Origin: Calothrix sp. C42_A2020_038
GTDB taxonomy: Bacteria; Cyanobacteriota; Cyanobacteriia; Cyanobacteriales; Nostocaceae
Assembly: GCA_015272395.1 (NCBI GenBank)
Contig: JACYLQ010000048.1
Coordinates: forward strand, 62,001 to 126,000
Direction: 5' to 3'
Length of the DNA: 64,000 nucleotides
A program made the translations under genes and the position numbers. Below the pieces are notes generated by a model, which did no database searches, was not told where the DNA came from, and worked only from the letters and a program-made list of their open reading frames with translations. Position 1 is the first letter of the stretch; every line of letters begins with the position of its first letter. Positions 45,769-55,888 of this stretch are shown here, piece by piece.

Positions 45769-48372
45769 CTAATTTCCATTATCCGGTACCCTTGCAGGTG
45801 TTTGGATAAATTCAGGATTCGGTTCAACGGTAGGTTCAGCGTCAGGAAACTGAGTAGTGGCAGGAGTTGGTTCAGTTGTGATTGCTTCGGGTGACTCAGT
45901 GGGTAATTCAGGAGTTTTAACTGGGGTTGGTGTAGGTGGAGTTGAAAGGCGCGGTTGATTAGGTTGATTGATAACTATTTGTGGTGTTTGAGGTGATATG
46001 AGCTTTGGTTTGGAAAGCGGTAAAGGTAGCTGAATGTCTCGTTTGGGTGCAGTTGGGATATCCTGTGACGGATTCTGCGGTGAAACTGCAACCCCCTTAA
46101 TTAATATTTGCTGCAATAATTTGCCATTGTTATCAGTAACAGATAGGCTAGCACTATGTTCACCAATTTCTATCGGTGCGAACATAATTGAGATATCACA
46201 GCTTTGTCTGGGTGCTATCGCACTTGCACAAGTAGTTTTGCTAATCTCAAAATCTCCTTGATTTTCGCTTTTTTCAATTTCACCTATCCGCACTGAAACT
46301 GAGCTATCGTTGGTAATCGTTATAGTTTCGCTTTCTCTTTCGGTGTTGACTTGCTGTTTGCCGAAATCTAAATCATTACTGCTGATATGAGTTGATACGT
46401 TTTGAAATTCTGCTTGATTGTCGGCGCCGTTTGGTGCAGGTAAGGTAATTAGGTGCGATATTACGTACCAAGCTAACAATCCAGCTATCACTGAGCATAA
46501 TAGTGGAATTAACGCAACCGCTAAAAACTGTAGTTTAGTGTTGGTTGAAGTGTAATTGACTCGAAATTGTGTGATGTCATCTAGCTCTGCTAGAGAAATA
46601 TTGACTAGATTCAAATTTTGACGTGTAGCTGCAACTGCGTCCTCTAAACCAAGTGATTCTCGGATAGACAGCGCGCGAGTTAAGTTTTTGTGCGCTTCAC
46701 CTGTCATATCATCCAAACACAAAGCAATACTTCCCAACTGATGAAGTATCCAAGCTTCGCTTTGTTTGTCTTGAAGAGCAAGTGAGGCCTGCAAACCGTA
46801 TTTGAGTACTTGCTTCCATAACCCCCAACGTTTACTCAAGAATAAAATGCCTTCAACAGCTTTTACCAAATTTAATAAACTTTGCCAACGCTCAGTTACG
46901 TTTGCCCATGCCAGAATTGGGATTAAAGCATCAGGATAGATCAAATTAGATACAGTGCTTTGTTCTCTCCAAACTGTAAAGTCAGAAAGCGCGCGTTCGT
47001 AGAATGGTGTTAAGTCAAACTTTTGCTGTAAAACTAGGACAAGAGTTTTGCTGATGTAATATCGGTTAAACTCAGTATCAACTAAGTTCCAGTTCAACAA
47101 ACTGTTTAATATTTCCGATACATTTTCAACTTCACTTAAAGCTGCAATTTGCGCCTCTGATAATCCAATCCCATCAACTGTTGCTAATACTGCTAAAATT
47201 TGTTGATATGATGGTGGTAGTACTTCCAAAACTTGCTCAATCAATACTTGACTCGTGGCAGGAGGTTGCAGTTTTAATATCAACTCTCTTAAACTACACA
47301 CATTGCGGTTAATGCAATTTACTGCCAGTTGCATTGTATACGGATGACCTGAAAGTAAATCAGCTAGTGCTTCTATTGCTATCAATTCATCAGTACTAAC
47401 TATTGACTGATCTAATCTTTGCGTTATGAAAGCTACAGCATCCCGTTTTGTCAGCATTAATAATTGTGTTGATGAGCCTTCAAACAGCTTTTGACTTGAT
47501 GCTGCGATTATGAAAATGCTACTCGGAAGTATTGATTTTAAATGCTTAACATCTTCAGGTGTTAAGTTAGTGTTATCGACAAACACTAAAAGCTTTTTAT
47601 CCTTCAAACATCGACAAATTTCTGAATATGTTGGCTTATACAAAACACTGCTTTCGTAGAAAACTTCAAACAGTTGCTGTAGTAAGTCATCTTTTGATTG
47701 ATAAGGATTACTAAGCCAAACAGTCCCATTAGTAAAGGCTGTATTTTTCTGAATAAAGTATATTAGGTGTCGCAGTAATGCTGACTTTCCTAGTCCCGAC
47801 GAGCCGTAAAATTCTACAGATTGTTTTGCTTCAATTGAGGCAAGTGCGCTTTTGATCTGTGGTAGTCGTCCAATTAGGTTAGGAAAAGGATGGGGTAATG
47901 AGAAAATAGGTTGTGAACGAAGTTGGAGTTTTACTTGCTCTTTATTATTAGGGCTGACTATAATACCGTTAGGTGATAATTGAATTGCGTGCTTACCTGT
48001 AGTTAACTGTTTACTGGTTGGTTGAAGGTTTTTTGGCACTTTGACAGAGGGGGCGTGGTTGTGAAAATCTGAACGAATAAGGCTGAGTGGAATTTCTTGT
48101 TGCCAAACAGGAAGTTGTTGTCCCCACTGTGCTGCATAAATTTTAGCACTCTGAAGCGATTTGATGCCGAGTTTGAGTATCTGCTTGCCAATGCATCTTA
48201 CTAAAGCTTGCTTTTCTGGAATCTGCGCTGATGCTAAAGCTATATATAAGCAACTATTTTTCAATCCAACTTTTGCCTTAACTCCTTTAGGTTTAAGCAA
48301 TTCATTTATCAAAGCTTCAATTGCGTTGACATCGCCTTGCTTGGCAAGTTCCTCTGTATGTAGCTGAATCAT
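45769..48372 (-). CDS. membrane-spanning STAND NTPase with extracytoplasmic ASH-like domain
   Basis: An 867-residue protein of unusual build. Residues 12-95 (DVNAIEALINELLKPKGVKA...) form a small domain I have seen at the N-terminus of other cyanobacterial proteins. Residues 165-480 are a STAND NTPase: GSSGLGKSALL (Walker A, 190-200), KLLVFVDN (Walker B, 260-267) and SGHPYTMQLA. Residues 530-590 look TPR-like. A single membrane helix (614-639) leads to an Ig-like ASH/choice-of-anchor domain at 664-763 (LDFGKQQV, FAPIEIGEHSASLSV), with two cysteines (715, 725) that could pair. A proline/threonine-rich tail (765-867) ends the protein. It may be a receptor or scaffold linking an external surface to a cytosolic switch. 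Confidence 0.8.
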   Translation of the reverse strand: MIQLHTEELAKQGDVNAIEALINELLKPKGVKAKVGLKNSCLYIALASAQIPEKQALVRCIGKQILKLGIKSLQSAKIYAAQWGQQLPVWQQEIPLSLIRSDFHNHAPSVKVPKNLQPTSKQLTTGKHAIQLSPNGIIVSPNNKEQVKLQLRSQPIFSLPHPFPNLIGRLPQIKSALASIEAKQSVEFYGSSGLGKSALLRHLIYFIQKNTAFTNGTVWLSNPYQSKDDLLQQLFEVFYESSVLYKPTYSEICRCLKDKKLLVFVDNTNLTPEDVKHLKSILPSSIFIIAASSQKLFEGSSTQLLMLTKRDAVAFITQRLDQSIVSTDELIAIEALADLLSGHPYTMQLAVNCINRNVCSLRELILKLQPPATSQVLIEQVLEVLPPSYQQILAVLATVDGIGLSEAQIAALSEVENVSEILNSLLNWNLVDTEFNRYYISKTLVLVLQQKFDLTPFYERALSDFTVWREQSTVSNLIYPDALIPILAWANVTERWQSLLNLVKAVEGILFLSKRWGLWKQVLKYGLQASLALQDKQSEAWILHQLGSIALCLDDMTGEAHKNLTRALSIRESLGLEDAVAATRQNLNLVNISLAELDDITQFRVNYTSTNTKLQFLAVALIPLLCSVIAGLLAWYVISHLITLPAPNGADNQAEFQNVSTHISSNDLDFGKQQVNTERESETITITNDSSVSVRIGEIEKSENQGDFEISKTTCASAIAPRQSCDISIMFAPIEIGEHSASLSVTDNNGKLLQQILIKGVAVSPQNPSQDIPTAPKRDIQLPLPLSKPKLISPQTPQIVINQPNQPRLSTPPTPTPVKTPELPTESPEAITTEPTPATTQFPDAEPTVEPNPEFIQTPARVPDNGN

Positions 48373-48864
48373 TGGATTTGCACACTTAGATAAGCCTTAA
48401 GTTTTTCCGCAGGCACCCTAGTAAATAATTATTCCCGTAGCTTTGTATTTTATAACAACGATAAATATATAATGTTGCCTGCGGGGGACACTTTACACGG
48501 CGCCTACGTTCATTTGCTCTATAGACAAAAGTATGCAATAAAAGATTCAAATCGTTTTGATAGCTTTATAAGTATTTGTATTTATATTATTTTTATACGA
48601 ATTAATCAGAGTTATTTTCGTAAAAACACGCAAACATAAATTGATAATTGTATTTTAATTAAGGTATTACAGAGATTTAGGTAATAAAAGTAAGGTAATT
48701 TATGCTACTATTTATAGGCTATAAGCATCAATTTATTTTTTTCGTTGGTAGCTAAAGTCATAAACTTGGTTTAGTAACATTCTAAAATTGAGAGCTAGTA
48801 GCAGTTGTACAATAAACAGATTGCTGAGTCAGGACAGAAAAAAATAGGGCTTTGACGCGGGGAA
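48373..48864. other. divergent promoter region
   Basis: About 490 bases between the STAND gene (minus) and lpdA (plus). The only structure I see is the long inverted repeat at 48407-48484. The rest is AT-rich with no ORF. Confidence 0.45.
48407..48484. repeat. 9-bp inverted repeat with 60-base spacer
   Basis: CCGCAGGCA and TGCCTGCGG enclose an AT-rich spacer, just upstream of the STAND gene start. It may be the ends of a small repeat element or a chance match. Confidence 0.4.
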
Positions 48865-50298
48865 ATGAACGTGAGTGATGGATTTGATTATGATTTAGTG
48901 ATTATCGGCGCCGGAGTAGGTGGACATGGTGCAGCTCTCCACGCCGTTAGTTGTGGTTTGAAAACGGCGATTATCGAAGCTGCTGATATGGGTGGAACCT
49001 GTGTAAACCGTGGTTGTATTCCTTCAAAAGCGCTGTTGGCGGCATCAGGCAAAGTACGCGAGTTACGTAATACTCACCACCTAAAATCTTTGGGCATTCA
49101 AATTAGCAATGTCCAATTCGAGAGAGAGGCAATTGCAAACCATGCAAATAGCCTTGTTGCTAAAATTCAAGGAGACCTAACTAATAGTCTGAAACGTCTT
49201 GGAGTAGACATCATTAGAGGTTGGGGAAAACTCGCAGGAACTCAAAAAGTCAGCGTAAATACAGAGTCTGGACAAAAAACTTTTACAGCAAAAGATATTA
49301 TTCTTTCTCCCGGTTCAATTCCTTTTGTACCTCCTGGTATTGAAGTAGATGGGAAAACGGTATTCACGAGTGACCAAGGTGTAAAATTAGAAGTACTGCC
49401 AGATTGGGTGGCAATTATTGGTAGCGGCTACATCGGATTGGAATTTTCTGATGTTTACTCAGCACTTGGCTGCGAAATCACGATGATAGAGGCACTTGAT
49501 CAGTTAATGCCAGGTTTTGATCGAGACATCGCCAAGCTTGCTGAACGAGTTTTAATAACTCCTCGCGATATTGAAACTCATGTAGGAATATACGCCAAGC
49601 GTGTCATTCCTGGTTCACCTGTAGTCATTGAATTAGCCGACTTTAAAACAAAAGAAGATGTTGATGTCTTAGAAGTTGATGCCTGTTTAGTTGCCACAGG
49701 AAGAATTCCCGCAACCAAAGACCTGGGTTTAGAGTTCGTAGGAGTTTCACTAGACCGTCGCAATTATATTCCGGTCAATGATAGTATGGCTGTTCTGAGT
49801 AGCGGCGAAGTCGTGCCGCATTTGTGGGCAATTGGTGATGCGACAGGTAAGATGATGCTGGCACATGCTGCTTCTGCTCAAGGTATTGTTGCTGTTGAAA
49901 ATATTTGTGGTCGAAGCAAAGAAGTTGATTATAACAGTATCCCTGCGGCAGCATTTACCCACCCAGAAATTAGTTATGTTGGTAAAACTGAAGCTTCAGC
50001 GCGCGAGATTGGCAAAGAGTTGGGATTTGAAGTTGGAGTTGCAAAAAGTTACTACAAAGGTAACTCCAAAGCACTAGCGGAAGGTGAAGCCGATGGGATG
50101 GCGAAAGTTGTATATCGTAAAGATACTGGTGAAGTTTTAGGTGTACATATATTTGGTTTGCACGCATCAGACTTAATCCACGAGGCATCCGCTGCAATTG
50201 CGAACCGCCAAAGCGTTTATGCTCTTGCACATCTAGTTCACGCCCACCCGACACTTTCTGAAGTGTTAGATGAAGCTTATAAACGTGCAGTTGCTTAA
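48865..50298 (+). CDS. lpdA: dihydrolipoamide dehydrogenase (E3)
   Basis: A 477-residue FAD/NAD disulfide oxidoreductase. FAD site [16 protein letters not shown], redox-active disulfide [17 protein letters not shown] site [16 protein letters not shown], the FAD motif [18 protein letters not shown], and the C-terminal His-Glu pair [13 protein letters not shown]. It reoxidises lipoyl groups for the pyruvate dehydrogenase and glycine-cleavage complexes, the latter central to photorespiration. trpC follows on the same strand after a repeat-bearing spacer. Confidence 0.97.
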   Translation: MNVSDGFDYDLVIIGAGVGGHGAALHAVSCGLKTAIIEAADMGGTCVNRGCIPSKALLAASGKVRELRNTHHLKSLGIQISNVQFEREAIANHANSLVAKIQGDLTNSLKRLGVDIIRGWGKLAGTQKVSVNTESGQKTFTAKDIILSPGSIPFVPPGIEVDGKTVFTSDQGVKLEVLPDWVAIIGSGYIGLEFSDVYSALGCEITMIEALDQLMPGFDRDIAKLAERVLITPRDIETHVGIYAKRVIPGSPVVIELADFKTKEDVDVLEVDACLVATGRIPATKDLGLEFVGVSLDRRNYIPVNDSMAVLSSGEVVPHLWAIGDATGKMMLAHAASAQGIVAVENICGRSKEVDYNSIPAAAFTHPEISYVGKTEASAREIGKELGFEVGVAKSYYKGNSKALAEGEADGMAKVVYRKDTGEVLGVHIFGLHASDLIHEASAAIANRQSVYALAHLVHAHPTLSEVLDEAYKRAVA

Positions 50299-50363
50299 TC
50301 AAGTTATGAAGCGCGGAGTTAGAAGTGATGAGTGATGAGTTATCAAAACTTTTTACTCTTTAC

Positions 50364-50419
50364 TCCTAATTCCTAATTCCTAATTCCTAACTCCTAACTC
50401 CTAACTCCTAACTCCTAAC
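50364..50419. repeat. heptamer tandem array (8 units) abutting the trpC start
   Basis: Three TCCTAAT units are followed by five TCCTAAC units in exact register, ending 8 bases before the ATG at 50428, the same distance as in front of hpt. GCGCGGAGTTAG at about 50311 is a partial inverted match, as it is upstream of the hpt array. Confidence 0.9.
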
Positions 50420-50427
50420 TTTTGAGT

Positions 50428-51339
50428 ATGCAAATTCGTCGTCGTAATCCTAACCCAGCGATTAATGTATCTGTCGTACAATATCAAAGTGCTTTGCCAG
50501 ATAGTAAACCGAATAATATTTTGGAAGAAATAGTCTGGTATAAGGAAACCGAAGTTGATTTTCTTCGGGAAAAATTGCCGTTAAGTGAGTTGCAAAAACA
50601 AGCAATGACAGCACCTCCAACGCGCGATTTTATCACTGCACTCCGTAATGGTAAAACAAAACCAGCATTAATTGCTGAAGTTAAAAAAGCTTCTCCGAGT
50701 AAAGGAATCATCCGAGAAGATTTTGACCCAGTGGAAATAGCCCAGCAGTATGAGCGTGCAGGAGCTTCGTGTCTTTCAGTACTTACAGACCAAAAGTTTT
50801 TTCAAGGCAGCTTTGATAACCTTGCATTGGTTCGTACTGCCGTAGAATTGCCGTTGCTTTGTAAGGAGTTTGTGATTTATCCTTACCAAATGTACTTAGC
50901 ACGAGTTAAAGGCGCCGATGCAGTGTTGTTAATTGCTGCAATATTATGTAACCAAGATTTGCAGTATTTTATCAAAATTGCTAAGGCACTCAAAATGGTT
51001 GCTTTGATTGAAGTTCACACCTTGGAAGAACTTGACCGGGTACTAGCATTAGATGGAGTTTGTTTAATTGGAATTAACAATCGCAACCTAGAGGATTTTT
51101 CCGTAGATTTACAAACTACATGCCAATTACTCTCCTCAAGAGGTCAACATTTGAAAGAACGTAATATTTTGGTAGTTAGCGAATCCGGACTGTATACACC
51201 CAATGATCTGGATGTCGTAACTTCTGCTGGTGCCGAAGCGGTTCTTATTGGTGAATCTCTAGTCAAACAACCTCAAATTGAAGCTACGATTCATAACCTC
51301 TTTGCCAAATCTTCATTACCACCAAAATCTGGACTTTAA
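50428..51339 (+). CDS. trpC: indole-3-glycerol phosphate synthase
   Basis: A 303-residue (beta/alpha)8 barrel of tryptophan synthesis. I start it at ATG 50428 ([15 protein letters not shown]); the frame reaches a TTG two codons earlier. Catalytic segments are [57 protein letters not shown] and [14 protein letters not shown]. The N-terminal 45-residue extension is usual for cyanobacterial enzymes. A heptamer repeat array occupies the place of the ribosome-binding site. Confidence 0.96.
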   Translation: MQIRRRNPNPAINVSVVQYQSALPDSKPNNILEEIVWYKETEVDFLREKLPLSELQKQAMTAPPTRDFITALRNGKTKPALIAEVKKASPSKGIIREDFDPVEIAQQYERAGASCLSVLTDQKFFQGSFDNLALVRTAVELPLLCKEFVIYPYQMYLARVKGADAVLLIAAILCNQDLQYFIKIAKALKMVALIEVHTLEELDRVLALDGVCLIGINNRNLEDFSVDLQTTCQLLSSRGQHLKERNILVVSESGLYTPNDLDVVTSAGAEAVLIGESLVKQPQIEATIHNLFAKSSLPPKSGL

Positions 51340-51434
51340 CTAAAAGCTTGTTCTCTGTGTAACAATTCCAATTAGTAGCCCACTCGCTTTGCTGACTTTA
51401 ATACCCCATATTTAACCAGAGCTAATCAAACTTC

Positions 51435-51683
51435 ATGGATCAAATCCCTCTGCCTTCACCTATTCACTACGAATTGCTGTTGCAATTGCTCGAACGGCAA
51501 ACAATGTCAGCAGTCGGCCAGAACCCAGCACTGCGACAGCAGGTTAACCAACTCATTATCACTCTCCGCAAAGCTGCTGTCCAACAAAAGCACCTTGAAG
51601 AAATTTGCCAGTTTTCTGCTATGGAAATAGACCACCGTTGGTCAATTAATCATGTCAACACAGCCAAAGTAGCCACTGAGTAA
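51435..51683 (+). CDS. small conserved cyanobacterial protein (DUF5340-like)
   Basis: An 82-residue helical soluble protein: PLPSPIHYELLLQLLERQTM, ALRQQVNQLIITLRKAAVQQ, then KHLEEICQF. I believe this is the family named DUF5340, restricted to cyanobacteria, but the name is from memory. It lies 95 bases after trpC on the same strand. Function unknown. Confidence 0.7.
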   Translation: MDQIPLPSPIHYELLLQLLERQTMSAVGQNPALRQQVNQLIITLRKAAVQQKHLEEICQFSAMEIDHRWSINHVNTAKVATE

Positions 51684-51923
51684 GTGGTATTGACCCAGAC
51701 GAAATAACGCAAAATCAAAAGCGGGTAGAATTACCAACCCGCTTCTTGTTTTGATTAAAAAACTCGACGCATAGGACGTACAGTAATTTTTGCTATCTAT
51801 ACTATCCATCAGCCTTCCTCACTATTTGAATTTGTGCAACACAAGTCCTAATAATTTTCTTTAGAGTATTAGCATTCTGCTATCTACACAACAATAATTA
51901 CTAATTTGTATCTGGTATGGTGT

Positions 51924-52154
51924 TTATGCTGATGTTTCTAACCAATCGTAAATTTGCTCTAGTTGGTCAAGAGTAATCAGTCCATATTGCCAAAGAATCA
52001 TCGGTAATGGTCCTGGGTCTTGTTGACTATGCCGTAGTGCAACAGCTAACGAAGCTGAAGAAATTGCTAAATCTTCTTGTAAAAAACTAATTAGTCCGGA
52101 ATATGTCGATGGTGACATTTGTATCTCACCTCCTGGTGTAGTGTGTATTGTCAT
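51924..52154 (-). CDS. DUF2949 family protein
   Basis: A 76-residue cyanobacterial protein. YSGLISFLQEDLAISSASLA, ALRHSQQDPGPLPMILWQYG and LITLDQLEQIYDWLET match the DUF2949 pattern, predicted as a small helical bundle. Function unknown. It stands alone. Confidence 0.8.
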   Translation of the reverse strand: MTIHTTPGGEIQMSPSTYSGLISFLQEDLAISSASLAVALRHSQQDPGPLPMILWQYGLITLDQLEQIYDWLETSA

Positions 52155-52698
52155 ATATCAGCCTTTACATATTAATTGCTTAGTTGCCAGTATCTAATCT
52201 GTCACTCTACGAAACTCGTTTATCGTTATTTATTCAACATCTTAAGTTTGTTCAATTCGGCAAAAAGAGTTTGAGCAATCAAAAATATTTCGATATTACC
52301 GCTACCCAACTCTACTAAAAGTCAGATAGCTGTAGCAGCTATATATAGGTTTAACTGTGACTAAATCTACCCTTAATGGCGATTTAATCAGTTATTCCCG
52401 TAGTATCAAAGATTTTATTCGTTTATAATCCCTCATTGGCGCCTCTTTACTCTTGCCTCTAAGGGAATATCTTTTGATACCTGTGTTTGAATATATAAAA
52501 TGCTGACGTTGGTTTTGAGTTGAAAAGCAGTATACCAAATTTTAGCGCCCAAATAAACTTTTTTACAATGATGTAAGAAGTTTTAGTAGCAAGTATTTAA
52601 TGTTATCCTTTACTGGTAAAGCTTTCAAGCTATATGAGCTACATTTTTTTATACGCATTTACTCTAGTTTATCAGCAGTATTTGTCACTAGATATGGA
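52155..52698. other. intergenic, nothing recognised
   Basis: About 540 AT-rich bases between two minus-strand genes. No hairpin, ORF or repeat family member was found. Confidence 0.4.
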
Positions 52699-53214
52699 TT
52701 AAATTGCTCGTATTTCGATACGGTCTCCAACTTTAAGACCCAATTCAGCAGATCGACCCGCGCGTAGTTCTATAACTCGGTCAATTAACTTATCAGGTCC
52801 ATAAGTCGGGCAAGGTTCCTTTGTACAAGGAGGTGCAGAAGCTTGAATGTATTCAACAATGTCATTATGAATGAAAACCATATCCAATTTTACAGGTACA
52901 TTTTTCATCCAGAAACGAACGGGTTGAGGAGAAGAAAATTCAAACAACATACCTCGGTTATCAGGTAGTGCTGGTCGATACATTAACCCCATTTCTTGTT
53001 GCTTTGCTGTTCTAGCTACTTCCAATTCAATTTTGGCGCCACTAGGCATAATGGCAACAGCGGATACAGGTAAGTTTTGACCTTTATTTGTGTTTTGTGT
53101 CACTTCAACGCCTGAACTTGGAAAAGCAACGGGAGTTTTGGCAGTTGTGGATGAAGAACAACTGATGAGGCAAACACTTAAAAGGATTAGTATTATGTGT
53201 GATAAACGTAACAT
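52699..53214 (-). CDS. DUF192 family lipoprotein
   Basis: A 171-residue protein with a lipoprotein signal (ILILLSVCLISC, C19) and a DUF192 domain: IELEVARTAKQQEMGLMYRP, GMLFEFSSPQPVRFWMKNVP, KLDMVFIHNDIVEYIQASAPP and RVIELRAGRSAELGLKVGDR. The family is widespread and of unknown function. It follows the signal-transduction region in a run of minus-strand genes but with its own spacer. Confidence 0.88.
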   Translation of the reverse strand: MLRLSHIILILLSVCLISCSSSTTAKTPVAFPSSGVEVTQNTNKGQNLPVSAVAIMPSGAKIELEVARTAKQQEMGLMYRPALPDNRGMLFEFSSPQPVRFWMKNVPVKLDMVFIHNDIVEYIQASAPPCTKEPCPTYGPDKLIDRVIELRAGRSAELGLKVGDRIEIRAI

Positions 53215-53392
53215 GGATTGAGATTTTGAGATTTTAAATTTCGATTCTACATCTTTGTTGGCGATTATTGCAGGCTGAAGTATAAATTTTTGATGTCAAA
53301 GTACGAGATTAAACAGTTCAACTCGAATGCATGGGTTTTGCTTTGACCCTTGTCTTCAAAATCCTCCCCCGTAAAGGGAAGGAGTTAGGGGT

Positions 53393-54079
53393 TTATGTAT
53401 CCCTCAAGACATAACCTACGCCACGCACAGTTTGGATTAAACGCTTATGACCTTCGTCTTCAATTTTAAGCCGCAGGTAACGAATATAGACTTCAATGAC
53501 GTTAGACTCACCCATGAAATCATAGCCCCAGACATTTTCTAAAATTTGCTCGCGAGTAAGTACTTCACGCGGATGCTCCATCAAAAACTTTAAAAGCTCA
53601 AACTCTTTCATGGTCAAATCTATATTGCGTCCGCTGTGGATCGCACGACGGGTAGCTATATCAAGCACCAAGTCACCAAAGCGTAACTGCTCAGTAGTAT
53701 CTACATCTGGTTTTAAATACAGACGAATCAAATTTAGAAAATCTTCGGAGCGGTAAGGTTTTAAAAAGTAATCATCTGCTCCTGCTTCAAGACATGCAAC
53801 GCGATCATCAACTGTATCGCGCGCCATTAATATCAATACTGGTGAGCGCGTTCCAGCTCCTCGAATACTTTTACATAACGAAAGCCCCGATTCACCAGCA
53901 AGCATTCTATCAACTACAATTAAAGCTGGTTCGCGTTCACGACTAAACCGTAACCCGCATCCTGCATCATGAGCGACAATCGGTTCATAACCAGCTTCTT
54001 TTAAATCAAAAGAAAGCTGGTTTGCCAAGCTTTCATCACTTTCAATTAGTAAAACACAAGGGTTGTGAGTGAGGGTCAT
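53393..54079 (-). CDS. nblR: OmpR-type response regulator with degenerate receiver, NblR-like
   Basis: A 228-residue regulator: receiver (5-120) plus winged-helix Trans_reg_C domain (LTMKEFELLKFLMEHPREVL, NVIEVYIRYLRLKIEDEG, TVRGVGYVL). The receiver keeps D57 (VVDRML) and K107 (FLKPY), but the acidic pair is reduced to E13-S14 in LIESDE and the switch Thr is Met85 in LILMARD. NblR, the cyanobacterial regulator of phycobilisome degradation, is known to be an atypical, phosphorylation-independent receiver; overall resemblance makes NblR my first choice, but the symbol is tentative. Two heptamer units lie just upstream of the ATG. Confidence 0.7.
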   Translation of the reverse strand: MTLTHNPCVLLIESDESLANQLSFDLKEAGYEPIVAHDAGCGLRFSREREPALIVVDRMLAGESGLSLCKSIRGAGTRSPVLILMARDTVDDRVACLEAGADDYFLKPYRSEDFLNLIRLYLKPDVDTTEQLRFGDLVLDIATRRAIHSGRNIDLTMKEFELLKFLMEHPREVLTREQILENVWGYDFMGESNVIEVYIRYLRLKIEDEGHKRLIQTVRGVGYVLRDT

Positions 54080-54089
54080 AGGAGATTCA

Positions 54090-54107
54090 GTTAGGAGTTA
54101 GGAGTTT
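54090..54107. repeat. heptamer repeat in the leader of the NblR-like gene
   Basis: On the minus strand this is a run of TCCTAAC units (two full and a partial), 10 bases upstream of the ATG at 54079. It is the same unit as in the hpt and trpC leaders. Confidence 0.75.
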
Positions 54108-54411
54108 AAAATTATCGAAAATAAAGCTGAGAAGCTAGATAATCGACTTCAGCTATCACTAATCACAATAACTTTTTAACCAAGGTTAACGAAGAACATT
54201 TAAATTAACAAAGGAGTCAGGCTATTTTTGATAAATTTCACCTATAAATTAATTATGTTACACAACCTTATACATACTTAAGTACGTATAAGTATCAACG
54301 ATTCTATTGTTTGTAGCGATAAATTTAATATCTTGTTTTGATTTTTGATTAGTTGCTAGCGTTGATGCGTGACACCGCAGTTCTTTTAGAGGATGTTTGA
54401 AAAGTATCAAT

Positions 54412-54493
54412 AACCTAACCTGTAGGAGTGCGAGGAGAACAGAGCAAACGTACTCTCCCTTTCCTCGTAGGAAACTATGTTGGGGGTTAGGTT
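54412..54493. repeat. 82-bp element with 9-bp inverted ends
   Basis: AACCTAACC at the left and GGTTAGGTT at the right, with an inner partial pair GTGCGAGGAG / TTTCCTCGTAGG. The CCTAACC motif recurs near 7710. Confidence 0.5.
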
Positions 54494-54805
54494 TTACGTA
54501 GCGTTTTCTACATAACGTGAAAAGTCAGGCAGAAGGTAGGAGGCAGTATTTCCTTCTGCGTCCTGCCCCTACCCCACAATAATTTTGGGTATTTATTTAA
54601 TCGGAAGTACCGTGAACCACACAGGCGAGGACACCTGTACCACAACTTACCAGAATTAATGACATTAACCAAAGCGTGGTTTGTGTCATAAGTTTTGGCA
54701 GGTTAGATAAGTATTGAAACCCTCTAGAGAGGCAATTGAACCCTTGTCTCTACATCTCAAAATTAATGGCACAGAGCTACTAATAGCGTGATTATATCCT
54801 AACTA

Positions 54806-55723
54806 TTAAGGCAACTCTACCGAAGTCGGTTTCGCAATGTGAGGTAGTCCCCAACCTAACTTTTCTCGCAAAATACGGAAAAATTCGGGTTTTTGTAAGC
54901 GAATAAATTTAGCATTATATTGTGAGCGCTCTAAGTAAACCCTGTCTTCTGGCAAAACATAAAAGCCAGCATTCCCGTCAACAACCATTACTAAACGTGG
55001 TGTGTTCACAGGATAAATATTTACAGGTTCATGATTAGGGAAAACTAATGCTCTTGAGGCCAATGAGTGTGGGCAAATTGGTACTAATTGTAATACAGGC
55101 ACACCTGGAATAATTACTGGTCCACCAGCGCTTAAAGAATAAGCTGTAGAGCCTGTTGGAGTAGAAAGTATTACCCCATCAGCGGCAATATCTACAGGAG
55201 CATGGCGCCCAATTACAACTTCAAAATGACACATCGAAGTCAGTGGTTCTCGGTGCAGCACCATCTCATTGAGGCAAAGTGCTTCCCAAAAGATGTTTTC
55301 TTTTCGGAAGACCTTGACAGTGAGCATGGTTCTTTCCTCAATCTCATAATCACCAGCAAGCAGACTATCTATAGCTTGAGGCAATTTATTCAAAAAGGTT
55401 TCTGTTAAAAATCCCATATGACCAGTATTGACAGTCAGCATCGGGATACCACGAGGGGCAACCTGACGCGACGCTGCCAGTACAGTTCCATCTCCCCCTA
55501 AGACAACCACAAACTTCATGTCCGAGTCAAAACCAGGGGGTGTAAGACCTTCGATTGGGGTATGACAAACTGGACTATCAGGAGTGGAGTAGCCCAACAT
55601 ACCACCAACACCAGTCGTAAGCAAAACTTCCCAACCAGCAGTGGTCAGTTTGTCTTTTACCTCGATAGCAATACGTCCTGCTATCGGCTTGATGTCGTTG
55701 TAAATAATGCCTGCTTTCGGCAC
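54806..55723 (-). CDS. nadK: NAD kinase
   Basis: A 305-residue ATP-NAD kinase. Marks: the catalytic GGDGT (76-80), [32 protein letters not shown], the [20 protein letters not shown] loop and [12 protein letters not shown]. It makes NADP+ from NAD+ in the cytosol. Cyanobacteria usually have two NAD kinases; this one has the longer N-terminal segment with a [15 protein letters not shown] insertion. It lies upstream of the NblR-like gene on the same strand but 726 bases away. Confidence 0.95.
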   Translation of the reverse strand: MPKAGIIYNDIKPIAGRIAIEVKDKLTTAGWEVLLTTGVGGMLGYSTPDSPVCHTPIEGLTPPGFDSDMKFVVVLGGDGTVLAASRQVAPRGIPMLTVNTGHMGFLTETFLNKLPQAIDSLLAGDYEIEERTMLTVKVFRKENIFWEALCLNEMVLHREPLTSMCHFEVVIGRHAPVDIAADGVILSTPTGSTAYSLSAGGPVIIPGVPVLQLVPICPHSLASRALVFPNHEPVNIYPVNTPRLVMVVDGNAGFYVLPEDRVYLERSQYNAKFIRLQKPEFFRILREKLGWGLPHIAKPTSVELP

Positions 55724-55888
55724 ACTTAAATATCCAAACTTTTCGGAGATGCTTTGTATTATGTTAATCGTTGTACGTTTTTTAGGAAATAGTCATTTGT
55801 TAATTTTCTAGATTCCCTACAACTTATAGCAAGTCAGAAATCTAACCAAACATCTATTGACCATTAACTTCTAACTCTTAAATCTTAA

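Larger units (their letters stand above)
54080..54805. other. repeat-rich intergenic region
   Basis: About 725 bases without a gene. It holds heptamer units (54090-54107), an inverted repeat with AACCTAACC/GGTTAGGTT ends (54412-54493), and a pair of MITE-like termini facing each other (AGAATTAATGAC at about 54652 and GTCATAAGTTTTGG at 54685), probably a decayed copy of the element at 11221 and 57475. Confidence 0.5.
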
